NCBI GenBank assembly: GCA_016721925.1
Contig: JADKHE010000008.1
Location: forward strand, 58,059-122,058
Reading direction: 5' to 3'
Source of the DNA: Candidatus Skiveiella danica
Lineage (GTDB): Bacteria > Pseudomonadota > Gammaproteobacteria > Burkholderiales > Burkholderiaceae_C
DNA length: 64,000 nucleotides
Positions 9,895-18,663 of the stretch are shown piece after piece. Position numbers and translations under genes: made by a program. Below the pieces are notes generated by a model, which was not told the DNA's origin, did no database searches, and saw only the letters and a program-made list of their open reading frames with translations. Numbering within the stretch: the stretch's first letter is position 1; every line of letters begins with the position of its first letter.

Positions 9895-10989
9895 TCAGAC
9901 GTTGAACAGGAAGTTGAGCACGTCGCCGTCCTTGACCACGTACTCCTTGCCTTCCGAGCGCATCTTGCCGGCCTCCTTGGCGCCATGCTCGCCCTTGTGG
10001 GCGATGTACTCGTCAAAAGCGATGGTCTGGGCGCGGATGAAGCCGCGCTCGAAGTCGCCGTGGATCACGCCGGCTGCCTGCGGTGCGGTGTCGCCGATGT
10101 GGATGGTCCAGGCGCGCACCTCCTTTACGCCGGCAGTGAAGTAGGTCTGCAGGCCCAGCAGCTTGAAGGCGGCACGGATCAGGCGGTTCAGACCGGGTTC
10201 GTCCTGGCCCATCTCGTGCAGGAACAGGGCGCGGTCCTCGTCGCTCATGTCGGCCATGTCGGCTTCCATCTTGGCGCAGATGGCCACCACGGGCGCATTC
10301 TGCGTGGCGGCGTATTCGTTCAGGCGGTCCAGGAAAGGATTGTTCTCGAAGCCGGTCTCGCTCACGTTGCCGACGAACATGGCCGGCTTGGCCGTGATCA
10401 GGCACAGCGGCTTGAGAATGACAAGTTCGTCCTTCGACAAATCCATCGTCCGCACCGGCTGGCCTTGGTTGAGCACAGCCTGCACCTTGGTCAGCACCGC
10501 CACCAGTTTGGCGGCGTCTTTGTCGTTACCCGATTTGGCGGCCTTGATGCTGCGCTGCAGAGTCTTGTCCACCGTGCCGAGGTCGGCCAGGCAGAGCTCG
10601 GTCTGGATCACTTCGATGTCGGAGATCGGGTCCACCTTGCCGGCGACGTGAATCACGTTGTCGTCTTCAAAGCAGCGCACCACGTTGACGATGGCGTCGG
10701 TCTCGCGGATGTGCGCCAGGAACTGGTTGCCCAGACCCTCGCCCTGGCTGGCGCCCGCGACCAGGCCGGCAATGTCGACGAACTCGACGATGGCCGGCAC
10801 GATGCGCTCAGGGTGGATGATGGCGGCCAGCTGCTGCAGACGAGGGTCGGGCACTTCCACCACGCCCGTGTTGGGCTCGATGGTGCAGAAGGGATAGTTT
10901 TCGGCGGCGATGCCGGCTTTGGTCAGCGCGTTGAAGAGGGTGGACTTGCCGACGTTGGGCAGGCCCACGATGCCGCATTGGAGGCTCAT
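9895..10989 (-). CDS. ychF: Redox-responsive ATPase YchF/OLA1
   Basis: Obg-family P-loop protein of 364 aa that prefers ATP over GTP, binds ribosomes and affects oxidative stress responses. The Walker A motif GLPNVGKST lies at residues 8-16, DIAGLVAGASQGEGLGN forms the switch region, and the C-terminal TGS domain (LQTYFTAGVKEVRAWT...GFIRAQTIAFD) is complete. Length equals the usual 363-365. Single gene, convergent with the yqaA-like gene. Confidence 0.97.
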   Translation of the reverse strand: MSLQCGIVGLPNVGKSTLFNALTKAGIAAENYPFCTIEPNTGVVEVPDPRLQQLAAIIHPERIVPAIVEFVDIAGLVAGASQGEGLGNQFLAHIRETDAIVNVVRCFEDDNVIHVAGKVDPISDIEVIQTELCLADLGTVDKTLQRSIKAAKSGNDKDAAKLVAVLTKVQAVLNQGQPVRTMDLSKDELVILKPLCLITAKPAMFVGNVSETGFENNPFLDRLNEYAATQNAPVVAICAKMEADMADMSDEDRALFLHEMGQDEPGLNRLIRAAFKLLGLQTYFTAGVKEVRAWTIHIGDTAPQAAGVIHGDFERGFIRAQTIAFDEYIAHKGEHGAKEAGKMRSEGKEYVVKDGDVLNFLFNV

Positions 10990-11091
10990 GTCAGGGCTTT
11001 CGGAGAATCTGGGGTGAACCGGGCATTTTACCGGCGGTGCCTCCTGGCATGCCGACCTTGGTCGGCCTCGCGCGCCGGGAGGCTCGGGGCC

Positions 11092-11958
11092 TCAATCGAA
11101 ACGGAAGTTCGCGCCCACGGACTGGCCGACGCGCAGCAGCTGCCCGTCACCCTTCAGCACAATGGCGTTCATCCCGAAGGTGACGGCACCATTGAGGCGG
11201 CTGTCGCGCCGGTACGCCTGCAAGGTATTCCCCACCGCAGGCTCGGATTCGGCCGTGGCCGGGTCGATATTGGGGATCGGGCAGCGGGCACAGGGCTTGA
11301 CCGGCTTCAGTTCGGCCACGCCCGCCTCGGTCGCGATGCGCAGCACCTCCAGCCGATCCTCGTCGTGCGCCTGCACCCCTCTGAGCACCAGGTTGGGCCG
11401 GAACCGGTCCATCTCGACGCGGCGGTGGCCGGTTGCCTGCAGGCGCCCATTGAGATCGTCCAGCGAAGCCTCGCTGGTCACCAGCACCGGAAAGCCATCG
11501 CTGAACTGGTTCGGCGCCTCGATGCCGCCCGTCCACTTCAGGCTGGACAGGCGCCGGTGCGCCGGATCGAAGCGCACCAGCCGCAGCGGCTGGCCCAGGA
11601 AATCGCTGAACCATTGCGCCGCGACCGCGCCCATGTCGTAAGCCGGAACCTCGTCGTCCCAGACGCGCACCCGCACCGGCTGCTCGACCGCATCGATCGC
11701 CAGGTGCAGCGCCAGCATGCCGGGCGCGCGAAGGATGATCTCGTAGGTCTTGAGCTGGGGCCGGATCAGCGCCATGCGCGGCAGCTCGCGCTGGCTCACG
11801 AATTCACCCTGCGCGTCCACCACCATCCAGGCCCGGTCCAGGTCGAGCCCGGCCTCGGTCAGCACCGCTTCGTTGACCGGCACGCCGGAACAGGACTTGA
11901 CCGGGTAGACCACGAGGGCGGCAATGGTGGCGGTGACGTCTGGATCGGCTTGGCTCAC
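11092..11958 (-). CDS. MOSC domain-containing protein
   Basis: Protein of 288 aa with an N-terminal MOSC_N beta-barrel (ALVVYPVKSCSGVPV, DRAWMVVD) and a C-terminal MOSC domain (RFRPNLVLRG, PVKPCARCPIPNID). The conserved cysteines of the CARC motif are present, as in molybdenum-cofactor-dependent YcbX/mARC-type proteins that reduce N-hydroxylated compounds. The GTG at 11958 is chosen because MOSC_N homology begins a few residues later and AAGG lies upstream. Divergent from the UbiH-type gene. Confidence 0.85.
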   Translation of the reverse strand: MSQADPDVTATIAALVVYPVKSCSGVPVNEAVLTEAGLDLDRAWMVVDAQGEFVSQRELPRMALIRPQLKTYEIILRAPGMLALHLAIDAVEQPVRVRVWDDEVPAYDMGAVAAQWFSDFLGQPLRLVRFDPAHRRLSSLKWTGGIEAPNQFSDGFPVLVTSEASLDDLNGRLQATGHRRVEMDRFRPNLVLRGVQAHDEDRLEVLRIATEAGVAELKPVKPCARCPIPNIDPATAESEPAVGNTLQAYRRDSRLNGAVTFGMNAIVLKGDGQLLRVGQSVGANFRFD

Positions 11959-12043
11959 GGGCAGGACCTTGCGGGGACGGGAGGGTGGGCAGCCTGGCGG
12001 CCGCAGGAAACCCGATTCTGCCCTGCCTCCTACAATCCCCCGC

Positions 12044-13168
12044 ATGGCAAACACCTATGACATCTGCATCCGCGGCGCCGGCATCGTCGGGCGCACGCTG
12101 GCGCTGTTGCTGGCCCGGGAACGGCTGCGCGTGGCACTCGTGGCCCCGGCCGGCAGCGCCACGGTCAACGCCAGCGGGCATGGCGATGTGCGCGCGTACG
12201 CCCTGAATGCCGCATCCCGGGCCGTGCTCGAATCTCTGCGCTGCTGGCCCCCGGAGGTTTCGGCCACCCCGGTGCTGCGCATGGACGTGCAGGGTGACGA
12301 CGGTGGGTCGGTGCGGTTCGACGCCAGCGAACAGGGCAGCGCGGCATTGACCTGGATCGTCGACGTTCCGGCGCTGGAAGGGCAACTGGCGGACGCGGTG
12401 CGTTTCCAGCCGCTCATCGAAGTGATGGACGTCCCGGCCGAAGCCGCGCTGACCGTGGTCTGCGAAGGCAAGTCGAGCCGCACCCGCGCCGAGTTCGGCG
12501 TGGATTTCAACGTCAAACCTTACGGACAGCACGCCATCGCGACCCGCCTGTCGACCGAAAGACCCCACGGCCAGACCGCCTGGCAATGGTTTTCCAAAGG
12601 CGAAATCCTGGCTTTTCTCCCTTTGGGCGGTCCGCACGGGAACTCCGTGGCCGTTGTCTGGTCTGTTCCTCATGAACGCGTACCCGATCTGCTTGCCGCC
12701 AGCCCGGAGGATTTCGCCCTGATGCTGGAGAACGCCAGCCACCACACGCTGGGCCGGCTCACGCTGCAGGGCGAACGCGCCAGCTGGCCGCTGCAGCTGG
12801 CGCGGGCCGCCCGCTGGGTGGGCCCGGGCTGGGCATTGGCCGGCGATGCCGCCCACACCGTGCACCCGCTGTCGGGGCAAGGCCTGAACCTGGGCCTGGC
12901 GGACGTCGCCGCACTGTCGCAGGTCCTGCAGGCTCGCGAAGACTGGCGCAGCCCTGGCGACCTGAAGCTGCTGCGACGCTACGAACGCGCCCGACAGGCT
13001 GATGTACTTTCCACCGGTCTTGCCACCGACGGGCTGCAACAGCTGTTTTCGCTGGCCGGCGGCCCAGCCCAAGCCCTGCGCAACTGGGGCATGAGCAGCT
13101 TTGACCGCAGCGGCCCGCTGAAGGGCTGGGTGGCGCGACGGGCCATGGGCACGCCATCCGGCATCTGA
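12044..13168 (+). CDS. UbiH/UbiF-family FAD-dependent hydroxylase
   Basis: Flavoprotein monooxygenase of 374 aa resembling the ubiquinone-ring hydroxylases. It has the FAD-binding GAGIVGRTLALLLARE near the N-terminus and GDAAHTVHPLSGQGLNLGL near residue 265. The family adds hydroxyls to the benzoquinone ring in aerobic ubiquinone synthesis; which ring position this member uses cannot be read from sequence alone. The DG motif seen in many family members is not obvious. Followed after 22 bases by the dsbC-like gene. Confidence 0.85.
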   Translation: MANTYDICIRGAGIVGRTLALLLARERLRVALVAPAGSATVNASGHGDVRAYALNAASRAVLESLRCWPPEVSATPVLRMDVQGDDGGSVRFDASEQGSAALTWIVDVPALEGQLADAVRFQPLIEVMDVPAEAALTVVCEGKSSRTRAEFGVDFNVKPYGQHAIATRLSTERPHGQTAWQWFSKGEILAFLPLGGPHGNSVAVVWSVPHERVPDLLAASPEDFALMLENASHHTLGRLTLQGERASWPLQLARAARWVGPGWALAGDAAHTVHPLSGQGLNLGLADVAALSQVLQAREDWRSPGDLKLLRRYERARQADVLSTGLATDGLQQLFSLAGGPAQALRNWGMSSFDRSGPLKGWVARRAMGTPSGI

Positions 13169-13190
13169 ACCGAACCCCAACGGACCTTCC

Positions 13191-13907
13191 ATGAAAAACG
13201 CACTGAAAGCCATCCTGTCCCTCGCTGCCCTGGCCGTCGCCTGCGGCGCCTTCGCGCAGGAGGCCGCGATCCGCAAGAATCTCAGCGAGCGCATCCCGCA
13301 GCTGCCGAAAATCGACGAAATCACCAAGTCGCCCATGCCCGGCCTGTACGAGGTGCGCATCAACGGCACGGACATCGTCTACACCGATGCCGAGGGCAAT
13401 TTTCTGATCCAGGGCAACCTGATCGACACCAAGCAGCGGCGCAATCTGACCGAGGAGCGCATTGAGAAGCTCACCGCCATCGACTTCAACTCCCTGCCGC
13501 TGAAAGACGCTTTCACCATCGTGCGTGGCGACGGCAAACGCAAGCTGGCGGTGTTCGAGGATCCGAATTGCGGGTATTGCAAGCGCTTCGAGGCCGACCT
13601 GCAAAAGGTCAACAACGTCACGATCCACATGTTTCTCTACCCCATCCTGAGCAAGGACTCGACCGACAAGTCGAAGAACATCTGGTGCGCCAAGGACAAG
13701 GCACGGGCCTGGAACGACTGGATGCTTCGCGACGTGCAACCGGCGGCGGCCAGCTGTGACGCGGCTGCCCTGACGCGCAACGTCGAATTCGGCAAGAAGC
13801 ACAAGATCACCGGCACGCCGACACTGATCTTCGCCGACGGCTCGCGCGTGCCGGGGGCCATTGGCACCGCGCAGGTGGAAAAGTTCCTCACCGAAGCCAA
13901 ACCCTGA
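13191..13907 (+). CDS. dsbC: Periplasmic disulfide isomerase, DsbC family
   Basis: Exported thioredoxin-fold protein (238 aa) that reshuffles wrong disulfides in the periplasm. A signal peptide (about 1-22, ending AFAQ), a DsbC N-terminal dimerisation domain (YEVRINGTDIVYTDAEGNFLIQG) and the active site CGYC at residues 127-130 (FEDPNCGYCKRFE) are visible, plus the cis-Pro loop GTPTLIF. Length is typical for DsbC/DsbG. It follows the UbiH-type gene closely and may be co-transcribed. Confidence 0.93.
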   Translation: MKNALKAILSLAALAVACGAFAQEAAIRKNLSERIPQLPKIDEITKSPMPGLYEVRINGTDIVYTDAEGNFLIQGNLIDTKQRRNLTEERIEKLTAIDFNSLPLKDAFTIVRGDGKRKLAVFEDPNCGYCKRFEADLQKVNNVTIHMFLYPILSKDSTDKSKNIWCAKDKARAWNDWMLRDVQPAAASCDAAALTRNVEFGKKHKITGTPTLIFADGSRVPGAIGTAQVEKFLTEAKP

Positions 13908-13955
13908 GCGTCGCCACACCGAAGGCGTGCGCCCCGTCCCCGAATCCGCCTGAAC

Positions 13956-14399
13956 GTGCACCACGATCCGACCCGCGCCCTCATTGACGGGCTTGGCTAT
14001 GCCGGCCTGGCGCCCTTCGTCGGGCTCGCGCTGCTGCTCTGGCTGGTCAGTCCCGACCTGCATCCCTTTGTGGCGCTCGCGCTGGCGGCCTATGGCGCGG
14101 CGATCGTGTCGTTTCTCGGCGGCATTCACTGGGGCATCGGCCTGCGTTACGCCACCACCCAGACACCCGGGCACGCCTTTCACCTGGTCTGGGGCGTCGT
14201 GCCCTCCCTGCTGGCCTGGGTGTCGATGCTGATGCCCGCCTATGCGGGATTGCCGCTGCTGGGCCTGGTTCTGGTGGCCTGCTACGCCGTGGACCGCAAG
14301 ACCTGGGCCGATGCCGGTCTGGCGCACTGGTTGCCGCTGCGCTGGCGGTTGACGGTGGTGGCCACCTTGAGTTGCGTGTTCGGCGCCGCCGGAACCTGA
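13956..14399 (+). CDS. DUF3429 small membrane protein
   Basis: Hydrophobic protein of 147 aa with about five membrane segments and the motif FLGGIHWGIGLRYAT, which is the signature of the DUF3429 family. Function unknown. Start is a GTG at 13956. Lies 48 bases after dsbC in the same direction. Confidence 0.8.
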   Translation: MHHDPTRALIDGLGYAGLAPFVGLALLLWLVSPDLHPFVALALAAYGAAIVSFLGGIHWGIGLRYATTQTPGHAFHLVWGVVPSLLAWVSMLMPAYAGLPLLGLVLVACYAVDRKTWADAGLAHWLPLRWRLTVVATLSCVFGAAGT

Positions 14400-14469
14400 T
14401 CCCCCAAACAATTGGCCGGCCGCCGATGGCCGGCAGGGTCAGGCGGTCTCGGCTATTCTTGCCAGCACG

Positions 14470-16239
14470 ATGCCCAGCCCACACAAGACCCGCGCCCCGG
14501 TTCACTACCGGGTCGAGATGCCCGACCTGCACACCCACCTGTACCAGGTCACCCTCACGGTGCCCGAACCCGACGCGCTGCAGCGCCTGACGCTGCCGGC
14601 CTGGATTCCGGGCAGCTACCTGATCCGCGAGTTTGCGAAGAACCTGCAAGGCCTGCAGGCTCGCCAGGGACGCCGTGCCCTGGAGGTGCTGCAGACCGGC
14701 AAGAGCAGCTGGGAGGTGGCCTGCAAGGCCGGGCAGCCGCTTCAGCTGGCGTACACCGTGTACGCCAACGACGCGTCGGTGCGCACCGCCTGGCTGGAGC
14801 CCTCCCGCGGCTTCTTCAATGGCACCAGCCTGTGTCTGCGCGCCGAGGGGCATACGCAAGGCCCGCATGCGCTGGAGATTCGCGCGCCCAAGGCCCGGCC
14901 GGCCTGGTCAGTGGCCACGGGGCTGACGGCGCTCCTGGTCAACGCGCAGGGCTTCGGCACCTACCAGGCGGCGGACTACGACGAATTGGCCGACTGTCCT
15001 TTTGAGCTGGGCGCGTTCTGGAGCGGCACCTTCAAGGCCTGCGGCGTGCCACACCGATTCGTCGTCTCCGGCGCCACGCCGGCATTCGATGGCGCGCGCC
15101 TGCTGGCCGATACGAAGAAAATCTGCGAAACGTCCATCCGTTTCTGGCATGGCGGCCGAAAGCCGCCGCACAAGTCCTACGTGTTCATGCTCAATGCCGT
15201 GGACGACAGCTACGGCGGCCTGGAACACCGCAACTCCACCGCGCTCATCTGCGGCCGGCGCGACCTGCCCCGCCTGGGGGAAGCCAAGACCAGCGATGGC
15301 TACACCACCCTGCTGGGGCTGATCAGCCACGAGTACTTCCACACCTGGAACGTCAAGCGCCTGCGGCCGGCCGAGTTCACGCGCTACGACTACGCGCAGG
15401 AAAACTACACCCGGCTGCTCTGGTTCTTCGAGGGGTTCACCAGCTACTACGACGACCTGCTGCTGCGCCGCGCCGGCCTGATCGACGACGCGCTCTACCT
15501 GAAACTGCTGAACAAGACCCTCAACCAGGTGCTGCAGACGCCGGGTCGCGCCGTGCAATCGGTGGCGCAGGCCAGCTTTGACGCCTGGGTGAAGTACTAT
15601 CGCCAGGACGAGAACACCCCCAACGCCACCGTCAGCTACTACACCAAGGGCGCGCTGGTGGCGCTGTGCCTGGACCTCACGCTACGCCAGGAGGGCCACA
15701 CCTCGCTGGACGCCGTGATGCGTGCGCTGTGGACACGCTGCCAGGCCGGGCCGATGCAGGAGGACGACCTCTTGGCCGTGCTGGCCGAGCTCGGCGGGCG
15801 CGACTTCAGCCGCGAGCTGGCCGACTGGGTGCATGGCACCTCCGACTTGCCGCTCAAGGCGCTGCTAGAGCGACACGGCGTCGGTGTCCACGAGGATGCC
15901 GCGCAGCCGGCGCAGCGATTGGGCCTGCGCGTCGCCGAAACGGCGGGCATTCAGGTCAAGGTGGTGCTGCGGGGCGGGGCCGCCGAACGCGCAGGCTTTG
16001 CGGCGGGTGACGAATGGCTGGCCGTGGCGGCTGAGGGCGACCCCGGCGACGGCTGGCGCCTGCACAAGCTGGAGGATCTGGCGCTCTACGCCGGCCCGCA
16101 GCGCAAACTGACTGCCCTGGTGGCGCGGGACAAGCGCCTGCTGCGGCTGCCGCTGGAGCTGCCGGAACACGCGACCACCTGGCGGCTTGCCCTGCGCGAT
16201 GCCGCAGCGGTCGCAAGTTGGCTAGAGGACGCCGCCTGA
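14470..16239 (+). CDS. M61-family metallopeptidase with PDZ-like domain
   Basis: Protein of 589 aa related to M61 glycyl aminopeptidases. The zinc motif HEYFH is at residues 287-291 inside LISHEYFHTWNVKRLRP, and FFEGFTSYYDDLLL carries the downstream glutamate region. The N-terminal beta domain shows LTLPAWIPGSYLIREFA. The C-terminal ~120 residues resemble a PDZ domain (GIQVKVVLRGGAAERAGFAAGDEWLAV written in part). No signal peptide was seen. Its stop is directly followed by degraded mobile-element sequence. Confidence 0.92.
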   Translation: MPSPHKTRAPVHYRVEMPDLHTHLYQVTLTVPEPDALQRLTLPAWIPGSYLIREFAKNLQGLQARQGRRALEVLQTGKSSWEVACKAGQPLQLAYTVYANDASVRTAWLEPSRGFFNGTSLCLRAEGHTQGPHALEIRAPKARPAWSVATGLTALLVNAQGFGTYQAADYDELADCPFELGAFWSGTFKACGVPHRFVVSGATPAFDGARLLADTKKICETSIRFWHGGRKPPHKSYVFMLNAVDDSYGGLEHRNSTALICGRRDLPRLGEAKTSDGYTTLLGLISHEYFHTWNVKRLRPAEFTRYDYAQENYTRLLWFFEGFTSYYDDLLLRRAGLIDDALYLKLLNKTLNQVLQTPGRAVQSVAQASFDAWVKYYRQDENTPNATVSYYTKGALVALCLDLTLRQEGHTSLDAVMRALWTRCQAGPMQEDDLLAVLAELGGRDFSRELADWVHGTSDLPLKALLERHGVGVHEDAAQPAQRLGLRVAETAGIQVKVVLRGGAAERAGFAAGDEWLAVAAEGDPGDGWRLHKLEDLALYAGPQRKLTALVARDKRLLRLPLELPEHATTWRLALRDAAAVASWLEDAA

Positions 16240-16269
16240 GGGACTCTCAGAAGTGCTATTGAAATGAAG

Positions 16270-16620
16270 TAATCGATTTCTGTTTCGAGACCCGGCAGCA
16301 GTGGCGCATCCTGCATCGTACTTCCGCAGGGAGTTCTGAAGCCTTGGCAAGCACGTTGGCGCTTGCTTGGCAGATGCTTGATTCGCATGATGCGTCGCGA
16401 CGTCACTAGGCCCGAAGGTTCGCTCTTGGGTTGGTACTGGCGGAACAATAAGATCGTGTTCTCGTTGCTGCCGCGTTGCTTGGGTTGACAGTTATCGCGG
16501 ACATAAAGGCTCGCACCCACCAAGGTGGACAGGCGAGCAAACTCACCGGAGCTGTCAGCAGTGACACTGTGCACATCCAATTCGTGGTCGTGTAGCAGGG
16601 CAGGCCGGGTTTTGCGGGCA
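16270..16620 (-). mobile_element. IS30-family transposase remnant (C-terminal part)
   Basis: On the minus strand this stretch reads VHSVTADSSGEFARL, then QPKQRGSNENTILLFRQYQP and QGFRTP. That is the IS30 transposase core pattern (V-H-T-I-T-x-D-x-G-x-E-F-A, then W-Q-R-G-x-N-E-N-T-N-G-L-x-R-Q-Y-x-P-K, then R-P-R-K-x-L-G-F-x-T-P). The DNG aspartate region has become DSS and the usual NENTNG is NENTIL, so it is inactive. No N-terminal domain and no terminal inverted repeats were found. The ~380 bases between the M61 stop and the broken synthetase hold only this remnant. Confidence 0.72.
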
Positions 16621-17164
16621 GGTCGACCCGGCCTCGAGGCACCGGCCCCATGCCGGCCCACAGCCTGGGCACGCTGTCGGGCTGCGCCGGGCTCGCCGAG
16701 TGCAGCGCTGGCAGGCAGCCGTCCCCGATCACCATCAGCCGCGGTTGGATGGTCCGCATGCTGTGGCTCAGCACCGCGCCACGCTGCTTGGGGTTGAGCA
16801 TGCCGGCGACCGCGCCGAGCTTGGCCACCGCCGCCACACATGCCAACAATTCCGGACAGTTCTCGAACAACAGCCCGACCGTGTCGCCCGGGCCCACCCC
16901 ATGAGTCTTCAATACATGTGCAATGCGGTTGGCCCAGGCGTTGACGTCGCGGTAGCTCCAGCGCTGGCCTTCGAACAGCAGGCAGTCCTTGTCGGGGACG
17001 TTCTCGGCCTGGTGTTCCAGTATCGAACCGATCGACTGGTGGCTGTCCGGTGTCAGCGCGTAGACCTTCAGCGTCGCCCACAGCGAACTGATGGCCGAAG
17101 GCAGCAGACCCAGCGCGGCGCGGCCGAAATCCAGCAGCCCGATCCGATCGTGATGGGTTTCCAT
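16620..17164 (-). pseudogene. Truncated very-long-chain acyl-CoA synthetase (FadD/FATP-type)
   Basis: About 180 N-terminal codons of an AMP-dependent acyl-CoA synthetase: METHHDRIGLLDFGRAALG, then SIGSILEHQAENVPDKDCLLFEG, VGLLFENCPELL, and LGAVAGMLNPKQRGAVLSHS. A complete enzyme would need roughly 400 more residues, including the AMP-binding loop, which are absent. After about 16620 the same frame runs through the IS30 transposase remnant, so insertion or a deletion next to an insertion removed the rest. The remaining open frame (to 16406) is not expected to give a working enzyme. Confidence 0.75.
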
Positions 17165-17378
17165 GGCTGGATTTTGCGTTCAGTCCAGTTTGAGGGAAAT
17201 CAACGGATCAGACACAACGCCGTCCAGGCAGCCTTCGCGGCCGCATTGGGAAACGAATTGCGTACGCGAGGCAACAGACGAATCCGTTCATCTGGCGAAT
17301 GATGAGATTCGAGGGAAGGGGCGTTGCCTCTTCCTGGGGGCCTAGCGCTCCGTCACCGGCTTCAAAGAAAGGGCAAAA

Positions 17379-18350
17379 ATGCGCTACCAGTTTCTTGTGT
17401 TCTGGATGTTTTTCGCATCCGCAACGTCGGCCATCGCCCAGGTGAGCGTTGGCATCGGCATCGGGCTTCCTGGCCTGAGCATCGGGATCAACCTGCCGGC
17501 CTATCCCGACATGGTCCCGGTGCCCGGCTACCCAGTCTATTACGCGCCACGCCTGAGTTCGAATTTCTTCTTCTACGATGGCATGTACTGGGTGTACCAG
17601 GGCGACAACTGGTATGCAAGCTCCTGGTACAACGGGCCATGGGGCATGGTGGGCCCGGAGTCTGTGCCGTTGTTCGTGCTGCGTATCCCGGTCCGCTACT
17701 ACCGGTCCCCTCCCCCCTACTTCTACGGTTGGCAGCCCGATGGCCCGCCACGCTGGGGCGAGCACTGGGGCCGCGGATGGGAGCAACAGCGAAGTGGATG
17801 GGACCGCTGGAACCGCAGCTCTGCGCCCGCGCCCGCACCGCTTCCGGTTTACCAGCGCCAGTATTCAGGCGATCGGTATCCCCAGCATCAGCAGCAGCAA
17901 CAGATTCACAACCAGAATTACCGCTACCAGCCGCGTGACGATGACGTGAGACAGCGGTACCAGGAAGAGTCTCGGCAAAGGGGTCCCGCGCCTTCCACGC
18001 GGGGACAACCGGGCGCTTCACAGGAGCGCTACCCGGTGCACCAGGAAGGGCAGCGTGCCAGCCCGCAACAGCCGATCCAGCAGAGCCCACGCGCCCAGCC
18101 TGCGCAAAGGGGCGGTGAAGAGTTGCAGAAGTCAGCCCCAGCCCACCCCCCGTCGCAACCCGCAGGGCCGGCCGTGCACGATCAGAGACAGCAGCCCCAG
18201 CAGGGCGCCGCTCAACGCGAGCAGCAGGCACCTCGGTCAAACCCGGAAAACGCGCCGAAAGGCAAGGGTGCATCCCAGGAGAACAGGCAAGGACAAGGTC
18301 AGGAAAAGGGCCGCGACAAGGACGAAGAACGAGGACAGGGTCGGCCGTGA
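17379..18350 (+). CDS. Exported low-complexity Tyr/Trp- and Gln/Pro/Arg-rich protein
   Basis: Protein of 323 aa, function not recognised. A signal peptide (about 1-20, SAIAQ) is followed by an aromatic, proline-rich domain of about 130 residues (YDGMYWVYQGDNWYASSWYNGPW), similar in style to YXWGXW-type exported proteins. The C-terminal 170 residues are low complexity, rich in Q, P, R and G and ending in a run of charged residues. Stands alone with its own upstream region; the start at 17379 is the first ATG giving a signal peptide. Confidence 0.7.
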   Translation: MRYQFLVFWMFFASATSAIAQVSVGIGIGLPGLSIGINLPAYPDMVPVPGYPVYYAPRLSSNFFFYDGMYWVYQGDNWYASSWYNGPWGMVGPESVPLFVLRIPVRYYRSPPPYFYGWQPDGPPRWGEHWGRGWEQQRSGWDRWNRSSAPAPAPLPVYQRQYSGDRYPQHQQQQQIHNQNYRYQPRDDDVRQRYQEESRQRGPAPSTRGQPGASQERYPVHQEGQRASPQQPIQQSPRAQPAQRGGEELQKSAPAHPPSQPAGPAVHDQRQQPQQGAAQREQQAPRSNPENAPKGKGASQENRQGQGQEKGRDKDEERGQGRP

Positions 18351-18478
18351 GGCAGGGAGACTGGCCGGCGCATGACGTTTGATCGCAGAGTTGACAGCTG
18401 TGGCATACGCCCGGAACCAGCGCTTCTACGGCGGGGGTCAGTGATCCTCGGGGGCCGGTGCTGCCGTGCGCCCATCGA

Positions 18479-18492
18479 TTGATGCAGATCAA
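18479..18492. promoter_or_regulatory. FNR/ANR-type box, perfect consensus
   Basis: TTGATGCAGATCAA matches the FNR-family consensus TTGAT-N4-ATCAA exactly. It lies 172 bases before the haem lipoprotein start and is one of two such boxes 51 bases apart, so oxygen- or NO-responsive control is likely. The rest of the 18351-18663 gap holds no convincing gene. Confidence 0.7.
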
Positions 18493-18529
18493 TGCGCGGG
18501 CTGTGCCAGCAGACAACCCTGCCACCAGC

Positions 18530-18543
18530 TTGACCCATATCAA
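18530..18543. promoter_or_regulatory. FNR/ANR-type box, one mismatch
   Basis: TTGACCCATATCAA differs from TTGAT-N4-ATCAA at one base. Centre 51 bases from the upstream perfect box and about 120 bases before the ATG at 18664. Directly followed by a run of ten C. Confidence 0.6.
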
Positions 18544-18663
18544 TATCCCCCCCCCCGGGCAGGCGCACATTGCATGAGACCGTTCTGGTTCCGGCGACCG
18601 ACACCGCATCAAGCGTCGAACATCCGGGCAGGACGCCCTATCAATCAACGAAGGAGTATCAGG

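Noticed and set aside
9985..12060. Plus-strand open frame of about 690 codons across ychF and the MOSC gene
   Set aside because: Antisense shadow of two conserved genes; no recognisable domain or ribosome-binding site.
16250..16264. Possible ninth copy of the dispersed repeat
   Set aside because: Only about 12 bases (TTCAATAGCACT on the minus strand) match; the GACC and GACGCTGGG core is absent.
18549..18558. Run of about ten C before the haem lipoprotein gene
   Set aside because: Short, intergenic and not in a coding frame; no evidence for phase variation.
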